Part shown: piece after piece, positions 55,010-64,000 of the stretch
Position numbering within the stretch: position 1 is the stretch's first letter
How the letters are laid out: each line of letters opens with the position of its first letter
The notes under the pieces: model-generated
The model's database searches: none
What the model was told of the DNA's origin: nothing
Seen by the model: the letters and a program-made list of their open reading frames with translations, nothing else
Program-made: the position numbers and the translations under genes
DNA from: Acidobacteriota bacterium
GTDB lineage: Bacteria > Zixibacteria > MSB-5A5 > GN15 > FEB-12
Direction of reading: 5' to 3'
Length of the DNA: 64,000 bases
Assembly (NCBI GenBank): GCA_035529075.1
Contig: DATKXK010000011.1
Location: 1 to 64,000, forward strand

Positions 55010-57394
55010 ATGTGGTACCGTGCTGTCCTGCTGCTTACAGTCACGCTGACGCTCGTGCAGATCTCGGCCATGACTGGCCCCGTTCTGGCTGACGAAACCT
55101 TCACCGCTGTGTATCATCCCACGATCCGTGTGCCGCGCGGCGACGGCGAGATCAGAGTTGACGGCGAACTGGACGAGATGATCTGGCGCCAGGCCGCCAG
55201 GGCGACGGGTTTTGTGGAGACCAATCCCGGCGACCAGATCAAACCGGGCGTCAGGTCCGAAGCGCTTATCACCTACGACCAGTCCAATCTGTACGTGGCC
55301 CTGATAGCTTGGGACGATCCCTCGGAAATCAGGGCCTCTATGCGGGAGCGAGACGCCATCTTCAGTGATGACTACTTCGGGATAATGCTGGACACGTACG
55401 GCGATCAGGCCTGGGCATATGAGTTTTTCGTTAACCCGCTCGGCCTCCAGGGGGACCTGCGCATGCTGGCCAGCGGGAATGAGGACATCTCGTTGGACGT
55501 GGTGTTCAACTCGTATGGCAAGGTGACCGACAGCGGTTACCAGGTAGAACTGGCGATACCGTTTGCCTCGCTACGGTTTCCCAACAGGCCGGTTCAGACC
55601 TGGCGGGCCAATTTCTGGAGAGATCGGCAGCGGGAAAACCGCTACCGGTACTGCTGGGCGGCACAGGACCGCAACGACCCCTGTTTTATCTGCCAGTGGG
55701 GGTACTTGACCGGCATCGAGGGCATCGAACCGTCCAGCAACATAGAGATCCTGCCCAACGTGATCGGTTATCAATCGGGTGCGCTGGCCGATTCGGACGA
55801 TCCCGCCTCAGTTTTTGACAACGCCGATCCGGACGCCGAGCTGGCACTGAACGCCCGCTACGGCATCTCGTCGAACTCGTCGGTGGAGATAGCCGTCAAC
55901 CCGGATTTCAGCCAGGTCGAATCGGATGCCGGACAGATAGACGTCAACAATCCATTCGGCCTGTGGTTCCCAGAACGTCGACCCTTCTTCCAGGAGGGAA
56001 GTGACCTGTTCAGCACGTTTATCGATGCGATCTATTCACGTTCGGTCAATGACCCCATTGTCGCCGGTAAGTTCACGGGTCAGTATGGCCGGACATCGCT
56101 GGCCTACCTGGTGGCTCGGGACGAGAATTCACCGCTGCTGTTGCCGTTCGCAGAGCAGAGTATCCTGGCTCAGGCGGGATTCTCCACCGTCAACATCTTT
56201 CGTATTCGACAGACGTTTGGCCAGAATTCCTACATCGGTGCCATGGCCACCGACCGCCGCCTCAGCACGTTTTCGCGGGGTGGAGTGGGCGGCGGCTCCG
56301 GTTCCGGGTCCACGTACGGAATGGATGCAGCCTGGCGCTTCCTGACCAATTACCGTCTGGAGTTTCAGGTCCTGGGCAGCCACACCGTGGAGCCGCAGGC
56401 TCCCGACCTGATCGACACCACCTGGGCGGACGGCCGTGCCCAGGAATCTTTCGACCGGGGACGGCATACCGTTGCCCTGGACGGTGAGGTCTACGACGGC
56501 CATGCCGTCTATGCGGGCTTCGAGCGCTCCGCCCGCCACTGGGATGTCGACCTGCATTATGCGGAATTCAGTCCCACCTTCCGGACTGATAACGGCTTCA
56601 CCACCCGAAATGATTTACGCCGGGCCATGTGTGGCGTTGGGGTCGGCTTCCGGCCAAACAGGGAATGGCTGATTTCCTGGTGGTCGGAGCTTGACGTCGC
56701 TCGGATCTGGGATCACGGCGGCCCCATCAATCTGGATCCGTTTTCATTTGTTGAGGGCAACAGAGACGAATGGATCACGGTGGAGATGGGATGCGAGTTG
56801 AGGAATCGGACACAGTTGTCTGTCAGCTACCTCAACAGTCAAGAGCGGTTCGCCGGCAGCGTGTTTCCGGGGATCAGCAGGCTGTTCCTGGCAGTTGACA
56901 GCCGCCCCGGCGAACTGATCATCAGTGGCCTGAACTACACGGTCGGACGATCGATCTGTCGCGACCGCAGGAGTCCGGAACTGGGTTGGATCAACGACGT
57001 CAATGCCTTCGTAACCGTAAAACCCACCCAGCGGCTCCTGATCAACCAGAATCTCAGCTTCTCCAGGATGGAGCATCTTGACCGCTTCCTGCAGGCGCAT
57101 CCCGGTGTCGGCAGGAAGATCTACTCCGGGTATATCCTTCGCACGCGGCTTACCTATCATTTCACTCGAAAATGGAATCTCCGGCTGGTCGCACAGTATG
57201 ATGATTTTGACGAGAGGTTTGACCTCGAACCGCTGCTGACCTGGCGGCTGAACCCCTTTACGATCTTTTACGTTGGCGTCAACAACCGCCTTCAGCACTT
57301 TGACCCGGACAAGTATACGTCGGTATCCGATTCGCAGTGGGAGACGTCGTCCCGGCAGTTCTTCGCCAAGCTTCAATACCTGTTCAGAATTTGA
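55010..57394 (+). CDS. DUF5916-domain protein with CBM9-like N-terminus (outer-membrane barrel)
   Basis: Signal peptide (LTVTLTLVQISAMTGPVLA), then a carbohydrate-binding family 9-like beta sandwich (residues about 35-235: VDGELDEMIWRQAARATGF, LYVALIAWDD, YEFFVNPLG), then a large beta-barrel region that carries DUF5916 landmarks: NPDFSQVESDAGQIDVN and ERRPFFQEGSDLF. It ends LQYLFRI. Such proteins are common in FCB bacteria and probably bind glycans at the outer membrane; the true role is unknown. Confidence 0.88.
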   Translation: MWYRAVLLLTVTLTLVQISAMTGPVLADETFTAVYHPTIRVPRGDGEIRVDGELDEMIWRQAARATGFVETNPGDQIKPGVRSEALITYDQSNLYVALIAWDDPSEIRASMRERDAIFSDDYFGIMLDTYGDQAWAYEFFVNPLGLQGDLRMLASGNEDISLDVVFNSYGKVTDSGYQVELAIPFASLRFPNRPVQTWRANFWRDRQRENRYRYCWAAQDRNDPCFICQWGYLTGIEGIEPSSNIEILPNVIGYQSGALADSDDPASVFDNADPDAELALNARYGISSNSSVEIAVNPDFSQVESDAGQIDVNNPFGLWFPERRPFFQEGSDLFSTFIDAIYSRSVNDPIVAGKFTGQYGRTSLAYLVARDENSPLLLPFAEQSILAQAGFSTVNIFRIRQTFGQNSYIGAMATDRRLSTFSRGGVGGGSGSGSTYGMDAAWRFLTNYRLEFQVLGSHTVEPQAPDLIDTTWADGRAQESFDRGRHTVALDGEVYDGHAVYAGFERSARHWDVDLHYAEFSPTFRTDNGFTTRNDLRRAMCGVGVGFRPNREWLISWWSELDVARIWDHGGPINLDPFSFVEGNRDEWITVEMGCELRNRTQLSVSYLNSQERFAGSVFPGISRLFLAVDSRPGELIISGLNYTVGRSICRDRRSPELGWINDVNAFVTVKPTQRLLINQNLSFSRMEHLDRFLQAHPGVGRKIYSGYILRTRLTYHFTRKWNLRLVAQYDDFDERFDLEPLLTWRLNPFTIFYVGVNNRLQHFDPDKYTSVSDSQWETSSRQFFAKLQYLFRI

Positions 57395-57492
57395 AGAACG
57401 GATGAGCGACGGACTTCGGACCGTCGCACGACACCGGCGCGGTCCCGCATGCGCCGCAGTCTCGGTACACGATAAGGTGGAGGAGAAATACG

Positions 57493-58287
57493 ATGGGACA
57501 GCAGATCATACAGGTAGATTCTTTTACCGACCGTCCCTTTGCGGGTAATCCTGCGGCCGTCTGCCTGATGTCGGGACCGGCCGAAGAAGGTTGGATGCAG
57601 GCAGTGGCGCGGGAGATGAATCTCTCGAATACCGCTTTTTTCTACCCGGACGGCGACCGGTACCAGTTGCGATGGTTTACACCCCGGGCCGAGGTGGAGT
57701 TGTGCGGCCACGCCACGCTCGCCAGCGCTCACGTTCTGTGGCAGGACGGGCACCTGGCCCTCGATGAGGCGGCCCGATTCATCACCAAGAGCGGTGAACT
57801 CGTTGCCCGCCGGGACGGCGATTGGATAGAGATGGATTTTCCCGCCACCCCGGTGCAGGAGGCGGCCGCCCCCGCCGAGTTGAGTTCTGCACTCGACGTC
57901 GTCCCGAAGTTCGTGGGCAAAAGCAAGTTTGACTACCTCGTGGAGATCGACTCGGAGCAGACCCTCCGTGCGCTCAAGCCGGATTTCGGTCTGCTGGCGC
58001 AAGTGCCGTCGCGCGCTGTTATAGTGACCGCCGCCTCAGCGGATCAGAAGTACGACTTTGTTTCCCGCTGTTTCGCTCCCTCGGTTGGCGTTCCCGAAGA
58101 TCCGGCGACCGGCTCGACACACTGTGCCCTGGGGCCATACTGGAGCCTGCGCCTGGGCAAGCAGAGCATGGCCGCCTGCCAGGCCTCGGAACGGGGCGGC
58201 GTGCTGCGAGTTACGGTCGACGGCGAGCGGGTTCGCCTGGGCGGGCAGGCGGTCACGGTGCTGCGCGGCGAGCTTGTTTCGCCCTGA
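57493..58287 (+). CDS. PhzF-family isomerase/epimerase-like protein
   Basis: 264 residues with a two-lobed diaminopimelate-epimerase-like fold: VDSFTDRPFAGNPAAVC, CGHATLA (His of the active site), DPATGSTHCAL (Asp and Ser of the substrate site). The catalytic Glu that normally sits in NLSETAF is Asn46 here (NLSNTAFF, codon 57628-57630), matching position 45 of PhzF. It may be inactive or use another mechanism. AGGTGGAGG lies upstream of the start. Stands between DUF5916 and a helicase; no pathway context. Confidence 0.86.
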   Translation: MGQQIIQVDSFTDRPFAGNPAAVCLMSGPAEEGWMQAVAREMNLSNTAFFYPDGDRYQLRWFTPRAEVELCGHATLASAHVLWQDGHLALDEAARFITKSGELVARRDGDWIEMDFPATPVQEAAAPAELSSALDVVPKFVGKSKFDYLVEIDSEQTLRALKPDFGLLAQVPSRAVIVTAASADQKYDFVSRCFAPSVGVPEDPATGSTHCALGPYWSLRLGKQSMAACQASERGGVLRVTVDGERVRLGGQAVTVLRGELVSP

Positions 58288-58446
58288 GCACCGGCCGTTG
58301 ACTTGAGTGACGGCCGTACTGCTTCCGGCTCTTCTTGCCGGGTCGCTCCAACCCGCCGCGCTGCCGGCATCGGCGGGTGGTGCGGCCACATCTGGCGGAA
58401 ATCTGATTGCGGAATCCGAGAGGTCATCTATATTCCTTAGCACGCC

Positions 58447-60633
58447 ATGAATCGCCTGCTAAGTGACCTCAACGACGCCCAGCGCGAGGCCGTGACGACT
58501 ACCGAAGGTCCGGTGCTCGTTATCGCCGGCGCCGGATCCGGCAAGACCCGCGTGCTCACCCGACGTCTCGCCTACCTGCTGACCGAACGGCTGGCGGAGC
58601 CGCACCAGATCCTCGCGGTGACTTTTACCAACAAGGCGGCAGGTGAGATGAGAGAGCGGGTCGCCCGGCTGATGGGCGGCGAACTGCCCGGATCGCAGGT
58701 ATCGACGTTCCACTCCTTCTGCGCCCGGGTTCTTCGCCGTGAGGCGCAGGTTCTCGGCTACAGCTCGGATTTTACGATATTCGATGCTGACGATTCGAAA
58801 ACCCTGATCAAGAACTGCCTGAAAAAACTCGGCTTTTCCGAAACCCAATTTCCCCATCGAGGCCAGTTGCGCACGATCTCGGGTCTGAAAGACCGGATGA
58901 TCAGTTCTGAAGCTTACGCCGCGACGGCATCCGGTTACTTTGAAACCCGTAGCGCCCAAATCTACTCGCTGTATCAGAAACGTGCGCGCGAGTGCAATGC
59001 CATGGACTTCGATGACCTCCTCTTTAACGCCGTCTGGCTTCTCAGGAACGACCCGCAGGTGGGCCGGAAGTACCGGCAACGTTTTCGGTACCTGATGGTC
59101 GACGAGTACCAGGACACCAACCACGTGCAGTATCTCCTTCTCAAGGAGCTTCTGGACCACCACCAGAACCTCTGCGTCGTCGGGGACGAGGACCAGTCGA
59201 TCTACGGATGGCGGGGGGCCGATATTCGCAACATCCTTGATTTCGAAAAGGACTTTCCCGGCGCCAGGGTAGTAAAGCTCGAGCAGAACTACCGTTCCAC
59301 CGGTACCATTCTCAAAGCAGCCTCGGCCGTGATCGCCAACAACGAGATGCGCAAGGGCAAGACCCTGTACTCCACGCTCGAGGAAGGGGCCGAGCTGGAC
59401 CTGGTGATGGTGGACAACGCCGAGGAGGAGGCGGCATGGGTAGTTGACCGGATCGTTGCCTCCAACGGTGCGCTGAAGGAAACGGCCATCCTGTACCGTA
59501 CGAACGCCCAGTCCCGGCCACTCGAAGAACAACTCAGGCGTCGAGGCATCCCCTACCAGGTTTTCGGCGGCGTGGCATTCTACGCGCGAAAAGAGATCAA
59601 GGATCTGCTGGCCTATCTCAGGTTGACGTGCAACCCTGCCGACGACGTCGCCTTCGAGCGCATCATCAACTACCCCAGGCGCGGTATCGGTGCCAAGACG
59701 CTCGGGCAGATCGCCGCCATAGCCCGGGACAAGGGCGTCTCCCTGCACCAGGTGGCCGTCGAAGCAGAAAACTGCCCCGAACTGACGGGAAAGGTCAAGC
59801 GAATAGAACCGTTCGTGCAGATCATCGAGAAGTACCGACTACGCTACCGCGATGAGCCGGTGGACCTGGTGACGCAGGACCTCGTGGAAGAACTCATGAT
59901 TATTCCCGACCTGATGACCGAAGACCCTGTTTCGGGACAGACGCGGGTGGAGAACGTCGAGGCCTTTATCGAGGGTATCGTCGAGTACGCACAGACCCGG
60001 GCCGAGCCAAGGCTGTCCGAGTACCTGCAGGAGATATCGCTGTTTACGGATATCGACGCGTACCGCGAGATCGATGACAAGGTGGTGCTGATGACGATTC
60101 ACTCGGCCAAGGGACTTGAGTACGATACGGTCTTCATGGTCGGTTTGGAGGAAGGCCGTTTTCCGCTGCAGCGGGCTATTGTCGAACCGGCCCAGCTTGA
60201 AGAAGAACGCCGGCTGTTCTACGTTGGCATGACACGGGCGCGCAAACGGGTGTACCTGTCGCTGGCGGCAGTTCGGTTTCAGTTCGGCGAGGTTGAATCC
60301 ATCCCGTCACGTTTCGTCCGCGAGATTCCCGGTGAGCTGGTTGTGAAATGCGACCAGCGGACCGGGTCGCATCTGCATCGTCCCGCCCCGGGCCGGGCCG
60401 CCGGCCGCACGCTTCCGGCCGATTTATCCGGCGATATCAGCGGCACTCACTACGAGTACGAGGGCCAGGAGATGTTCCGCGTGGGCTGCATAGTGTCGCA
60501 CCCCACCTTTGGCAGGGGCAAAATCGCCAGGGCCGAGGGGTTCGGCGAATCGCTCCGCCTGGAAATCATGTTCCCCGGCGTGGGCATGAAGAAAATCATG
60601 GCCAAGTATGCCCGGCTCAGAGTGATCGGCTGA
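58447..60633 (+). CDS. pcrA: UvrD/PcrA-type superfamily 1 DNA helicase
   Basis: 728 residues. Motif I GAGSGKTRVLTRR, motif Ia AVTFTNKAAGEMRER, motif II VDEYQDTNHVQY, motif III GDEDQSIYGWRGAD, motif IV LEQNYRSTGTILK, motif V MTIHSAKGLEYDTVF and motif VI FYVGMTRARKRVYL. The last 50 residues (MFRVGCIVSHPTFGRGKI) are the Tudor-like RNA-polymerase-binding tail of PcrA. Start at ATG 58447. Functions in DNA repair and removing proteins or R-loops from DNA. Confidence 0.95.
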   Translation: MNRLLSDLNDAQREAVTTTEGPVLVIAGAGSGKTRVLTRRLAYLLTERLAEPHQILAVTFTNKAAGEMRERVARLMGGELPGSQVSTFHSFCARVLRREAQVLGYSSDFTIFDADDSKTLIKNCLKKLGFSETQFPHRGQLRTISGLKDRMISSEAYAATASGYFETRSAQIYSLYQKRARECNAMDFDDLLFNAVWLLRNDPQVGRKYRQRFRYLMVDEYQDTNHVQYLLLKELLDHHQNLCVVGDEDQSIYGWRGADIRNILDFEKDFPGARVVKLEQNYRSTGTILKAASAVIANNEMRKGKTLYSTLEEGAELDLVMVDNAEEEAAWVVDRIVASNGALKETAILYRTNAQSRPLEEQLRRRGIPYQVFGGVAFYARKEIKDLLAYLRLTCNPADDVAFERIINYPRRGIGAKTLGQIAAIARDKGVSLHQVAVEAENCPELTGKVKRIEPFVQIIEKYRLRYRDEPVDLVTQDLVEELMIIPDLMTEDPVSGQTRVENVEAFIEGIVEYAQTRAEPRLSEYLQEISLFTDIDAYREIDDKVVLMTIHSAKGLEYDTVFMVGLEEGRFPLQRAIVEPAQLEEERRLFYVGMTRARKRVYLSLAAVRFQFGEVESIPSRFVREIPGELVVKCDQRTGSHLHRPAPGRAAGRTLPADLSGDISGTHYEYEGQEMFRVGCIVSHPTFGRGKIARAEGFGESLRLEIMFPGVGMKKIMAKYARLRVIG

Positions 60634-60803
60634 CGCACTTCAGAGCCCTCTGCCCGGCTCCCGCGCGGGCCTGAAACCTATCACCTCCCGGAGTGATAGA
60701 GCCGCACGGCGGCCGCGTCTACCGACTTCCTTTTTAAGTTGCATCCCTACTGGCGGCAGTGCTTTGTCATGGTTGGATACCGTTCCACAGGAATCAGGTA
60801 GCT

Positions 60804-61727
60804 GTGGACAAGCTGCTTCATTACACTATTTCCAGAAAGCTCGGCAGGGGAAAACACGGCGACGTGTACGTGGCCCTCGATACCGGGCTGGATCGTGTCG
60901 TGGCCATAAAGTGCCTCACCCCGCCCCTGTTGACCGGACAGCACCGCGAGAGGTTCCTCGACGACATGGATACACTGCTGTACCTCGATGATCCTCATAT
61001 CGCGTCTTTCTACTCGCTGGAGGACATTGACGGACAGCAGTACATCATCCGCGAATACGTTGAAGGACAATCGGCCAGCCAACTGCTGGCGTCCGGGCCC
61101 GTCCCCTACGAGCGTGCCCTGGCGCTCGGCCAGCAGGCCGCTTCCGGACTGCAACACGCTCACAGACGGAACGTGCTGCACCTGAACGTCACCTCTTCGA
61201 ACCTCTTCGTGACTCGTCGGGGTCCGGTGCGACTGCTCGATTTCGGTCTGCCGTTTGCTCCTCCCGATACCGATCCTGCCTGTGCCGATCCCGCCGACCT
61301 GGTCTATCTGGCGCCGGAGCAGATCGCCGGAAAGCCGGTCGATCACAGGGCCGACCTGTACGCGCTCGGCGTCGTCATCTACGAAATGCTTACCGGCAGG
61401 CCGCCGTTCTCGGGAGACGACGCCGGTTCGATCATGGACAGTATCCTGCACCGGGCACCCGACCTTGCCTGTGCGGAGGTCAAGGCTCTCCCTGACGAAG
61501 CCCGGCTCCTGCTCGGTAAGCTCCTGTCGCGGGACCCGGCTGATCGATTTTCCGGCAGCGACGAGTTGCGTGCGACCCTGCAGGCCATGACGGCGTACCT
61601 GTCCGAGGACCGTGTGCCTGTGCCTCCGGAGCCTCGCTCGGGTACCGGCCGTCAATACCTGCTTATCGCTCTGTTGATTGTGCTGTTGTTGGTCTTCTGG
61701 GTGGTCGTGACAACGGTATGGCGATAA
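60804..61727 (+). CDS. Membrane-anchored Ser/Thr kinase-like protein, probable pseudokinase
   Basis: 307 residues starting at GTG 60804 (AGG 6 bp upstream). Kinase fold: glycine loop KLGRGKHGDVYVA, Lys36 in VAIK, LLDFGLP with the DFG Asp146 present and YLAPEQIAGKPVD. The catalytic loop HRDLKPEN is replaced by HLNVTSSN: the catalytic Asp is Asn128 (codon 61185-61187) and the Lys two residues later is Thr. A C-terminal helix (LLIALLIVLLLVFWVVVTTV) anchors it with the kinase inside. Probably a non-catalytic scaffold or sensor; ATP binding may remain. Confidence 0.85.
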   Translation: MDKLLHYTISRKLGRGKHGDVYVALDTGLDRVVAIKCLTPPLLTGQHRERFLDDMDTLLYLDDPHIASFYSLEDIDGQQYIIREYVEGQSASQLLASGPVPYERALALGQQAASGLQHAHRRNVLHLNVTSSNLFVTRRGPVRLLDFGLPFAPPDTDPACADPADLVYLAPEQIAGKPVDHRADLYALGVVIYEMLTGRPPFSGDDAGSIMDSILHRAPDLACAEVKALPDEARLLLGKLLSRDPADRFSGSDELRATLQAMTAYLSEDRVPVPPEPRSGTGRQYLLIALLIVLLLVFWVVVTTVWR

Positions 61728-61801
61728 TCGGCCATTAAGTCGCAGACCTGCCATTGAGGCAAACGGCCGCATATGGTGAACGGGGCAGTGGGGGAAAGTA
61801 C

Positions 61802-61830
61802 TTGGTCCGGCGGGCGGATTGCGGTATCTT
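61802..61830 (+). promoter_or_regulatory. Possible lon promoter
   Basis: TTGGTC (61802-61807), a 17-bp spacer and TATCTT (61825-61830), about 55 bp before the lon start. No heat-shock-type operator is recognised. Confidence 0.45.
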
Positions 61831-61884
61831 TCAGGGTTTGGCGGAGTTTTCCGCAGCACAACACAAGTTGCAGGTTATTCGACT

Positions 61885-64000
61885 ATGAAACTTCAACACA
61901 ACTCTGAAGAGATAGAGATCAGACCGCGTCTGCCCGTCATTCCGCTTCGGGACGTGGTGATGTTTCCGCACATGATCTACCCTTTGCTGGTCGGTCGGGA
62001 TTTCACGGTCAAGGCGCTCCAGGAGGCTATGGTCCTGCACAAACAGGTCTTCCTCGTCGCCCAGCGATCCTCGACCGTCGACAGCCCGAAAGCCGCCGAC
62101 CTGTACAGCGTCGGTGTGGTGGCGCGCATCCTGCAGGTGCTCAAAATGGCCAACGGCACCCTTCGCGTCCTGGTCGAGGGACTGGTTCGTGCCGAGATCG
62201 TACGCCTGAGCCGTTCCGAGGGCCACTTCTCCGCCCACCTGCGCATCCAGCCGCGCCAGCAGGCTGCCAAGGATCGCGAAACGGAGGCCCTGTCGCGGGC
62301 AATCTCCGAGCAGTTTGCCGAATACGTGAGGCTTAACCGCCGGATTCCCGATGAGGTCCTGGTTTCGATAGCGTCGATAGAAGAGCACGATCATCTTGCC
62401 GACACCATATCCGGCCACATCCTGCAAAAGATCGAAGCCAAGCAGCACCTTCTCGAGGCGCCGACGATCAAGGAGCAGTTCCAACTGCTGTCCAAGACGC
62501 TTCGTGAGGAGATAGAAATACTCAAGATCGAGTTGAAGATCGACGGCACGGTGCGGGAATCGATGTCCCGGGGCCAGCGTGAGGTCTACCTCCAGCAGCA
62601 ACTGAAGGCGATCAAGGACGAACTGGGGCAGGGGGAGGAGCCCGGCGCCGAGATCGAGGATTTGTACGCACGGCTCGATGAGGGCGAGTACCCCGACGCC
62701 GTGCGCACCCGGGCCGAGGAGGAGATCCGGAAACTCTCACGGATGCACCCGTACTCGGCGGAGTCGGGCGTCGTCCGGTCGTATCTTGACTGGCTGCTGG
62801 TGCTGCCGTGGAACGTGCGGACCGAGGATCGGACGGATTTCGCGGAGGTGCAGTCAATACTTGACGGTGACCATTACGGCCTGGAGAAGCCGAAGAAGCG
62901 CATCCTGGAACATCTGGCGGTCATCAAGCTGGCCGGTAAGGTCAAGGGTCCGATTCTCTGCCTGGTGGGGCCGGCCGGCGTGGGCAAGACCTCCATAGGC
63001 CGATCGATCGCACGCGCCCTGGCCAGAAAATTCGCCCGCATGTCGCTCGGCGGGATTCACGACGAGGCGGAGATTCGGGGACATCGCCGTACCTATATCG
63101 GGGCAATGCCGGGACGGATCATTCAATCGCTGAAGAAGGCCAAATCCTCATCACCGGTATTTCTGCTGGATGAGGTCGATAAGATCGGCAAGGATTTCCG
63201 TGGCGATCCGGCGGCGGCGCTGCTGGAGGTCCTTGACCCGGAGCAGAACAACACGTTCTCGGATAACTACCTCGAGGTGGAGTACGATCTTTCGGACACC
63301 CTGTTTATCACCACCGCAAACTCGCACGTTTCGATACCGCAGCCTCTGCGCGACCGCATGGAGATCATCCACCTGCCGGGTTACCTCGACTTCGAGAAAG
63401 CGGCCATCGCGCGCGACTACCTGATTCCGAAACTCGTCCGGGAACTGGGGCTGCAGAAACTTCGATTGGAGTTGCGCGAGGAGGCGCTGTTCGAGATTAT
63501 CCGCTTCTACACGCGGGAGGCCGGAGTTCGCGAGCTTGAACGTACGCTCGCTGCCGTTCTGCGCCGGACGGCGGTGGATCTGGCCAAAGGCAGACGGATC
63601 CGGCAGCTGGTGTTAAACAAGAATCGCGTGCACCGGGCGCTCGGGCCGCGAAAGTACGTGGAAACAAACATCAAGTCTCAGCCTACCGTCGGCTATGCCG
63701 TCGGCCTGGCCTGGACCGAACTCGGCGGCGATGCGTTGCCCGTTGAGGTCGTGCCCATGCGCGGTAAAGCCAGGTTGACGCTGACCGGGTCGCTGGGCGA
63801 CGTCATGCGCGAGTCGGCGGCGGCGGCTCTGTCGTATATCCGCAAGCACGCCGCGAGCTTCGGCCTGCCGGAAGATTTTTACGAAAAACTGGAGCTGCAT
63901 GTGCACATCCCCGAGGGAGCGGTGCCGAAGGACGGGCCCTCGGCAGGCATTACCCTGATGACGGCCCTGCTGTCCGCGGTGACCGGGATTCCGGTCTGCA
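61885..64000 (+). CDS. lon: ATP-dependent protease Lon (3' end outside window)
   Basis: The open frame runs to the window end (705 codons). N-terminal LON domain begins [18 protein letters not shown]; a coiled helical linker has [23 protein letters not shown]+ domain: Walker [30 protein letters not shown], Walker [12 protein letters not shown]. Protease domain reaches PKDGPSAG with catalytic Ser686 (codon 63940-63942). The catalytic Lys lies beyond the window. With tig-clpP-clpX about 9 kb upstream it completes a proteostasis set, though it is a separate unit. Weak AGG ribosome site. Confidence 0.96.
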   Translation, partial: MKLQHNSEEIEIRPRLPVIPLRDVVMFPHMIYPLLVGRDFTVKALQEAMVLHKQVFLVAQRSSTVDSPKAADLYSVGVVARILQVLKMANGTLRVLVEGLVRAEIVRLSRSEGHFSAHLRIQPRQQAAKDRETEALSRAISEQFAEYVRLNRRIPDEVLVSIASIEEHDHLADTISGHILQKIEAKQHLLEAPTIKEQFQLLSKTLREEIEILKIELKIDGTVRESMSRGQREVYLQQQLKAIKDELGQGEEPGAEIEDLYARLDEGEYPDAVRTRAEEEIRKLSRMHPYSAESGVVRSYLDWLLVLPWNVRTEDRTDFAEVQSILDGDHYGLEKPKKRILEHLAVIKLAGKVKGPILCLVGPAGVGKTSIGRSIARALARKFARMSLGGIHDEAEIRGHRRTYIGAMPGRIIQSLKKAKSSSPVFLLDEVDKIGKDFRGDPAAALLEVLDPEQNNTFSDNYLEVEYDLSDTLFITTANSHVSIPQPLRDRMEIIHLPGYLDFEKAAIARDYLIPKLVRELGLQKLRLELREEALFEIIRFYTREAGVRELERTLAAVLRRTAVDLAKGRRIRQLVLNKNRVHRALGPRKYVETNIKSQPTVGYAVGLAWTELGGDALPVEVVPMRGKARLTLTGSLGDVMRESAAAALSYIRKHAASFGLPEDFYEKLELHVHIPEGAVPKDGPSAGITLMTALLSAVTGIPVC

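Noticed and set aside
58459-59748. 429-codon open frame antisense to the helicase gene
   Set aside because: The helicase motifs are complete in the plus frame; the antisense product has no recognisable domain or ribosome site.
7-64000. Insertion sequences or integrated elements
   Set aside because: No transposase, integrase or terminal inverted repeats with target duplications were seen, and both tRNA genes are intact with no flanking repeats noticed.

Overview
This window looks like a chromosomal segment of an uncultured, diderm (Gram-negative type), GC-rich bacterium of the FCB superphylum. Candidate division Zixibacteria or a close relative is the best guess. This is an inference from gene content: two secreted proteins end in the NYPNPFNP (FlgD/type IX-like) C-terminal sorting domain, and there are giant Ig/cadherin-repeat proteins, dockerin and cohesin-like modules, a DUF5916 barrel, OmpA with thrombospondin-3 repeats and a multihaem cytochrome. 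Nothing in the window names the species. Many promoters match the sigma-70 consensus closely (TTGACA, 16-18 bp, TATAAT-like), and both tRNA genes lack an encoded CCA.

Layout. 1-9.7 kb: secreted surface proteins. These are a 5'-truncated Ig/PKD/FnIII protein, a 2025-residue protein of about 17 Ig/cadherin repeats ending in a dockerin, and a small protein with a FlgD-like sorting tail. 9.9-13.9 kb: a GH35-like protein and a lipoprotein gamma-glutamyltransferase. 13.9-15.2 kb (minus): a bactofilin-like membrane protein. 15.4-24.4 kb: a tightly packed plus-strand run of CstA, a GAF-GGDEF cyclase, NagZ, AnmK, SpoIID/LytB, OmpA-TSP3 and a 2H phosphoesterase. It reads as one envelope and peptidoglycan-recycling operon closed by a terminator at 24.4 kb. 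24.4-31.5 kb: tetrahaem cytochrome, glycosyltransferase, cysteine-desulfurase-like enzyme, GYD protein, P5C dehydrogenase, tRNA-Glu, a possible structured RNA and a thioesterase. 31.5-40.1 kb: histidine kinase and NtrC regulator, a secreted coiled-coil protein, an outer-membrane barrel, then an abundantly promoted cohesin/dockerin/FlgD-tail surface protein. 40.2-47.8 kb (minus): phosphomannomutase with a coupled double-receiver protein, a holin-like membrane protein, a YbaK deacylase, a 14-unit propeller lipoprotein, DUF169, Nudix and an MBL-fold hydrolase. 48.0-50.0 kb: arsR-arsC-acr3. 50.1-64 kb: tRNA-Leu, then trigger factor-ClpP-ClpX, GNAT, STAS, DUF5916, PhzF, PcrA helicase, a predicted pseudokinase and Lon (cut by the window end).

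Recurring themes. The surface genes share Ig-like repeats, dockerin/cohesin modules and type IX-like sorting tails, and could together build a cell-surface assembly. Several enzymes carry substitutions at catalytic positions: the GH35-like protein (Tyr for the Asn before the acid/base Glu), PhzF (Asn for the catalytic Glu), ClpP (Asn for the triad Asp) and the Ser/Thr kinase (Asn for the HRD Asp). The strongest non-coding candidates are a promoter plus folded RNA at 30.84-31.0 kb, the long leader of the cohesin/dockerin gene at 37.1-37.5 kb, and an apparently leaderless histidine-kinase mRNA.
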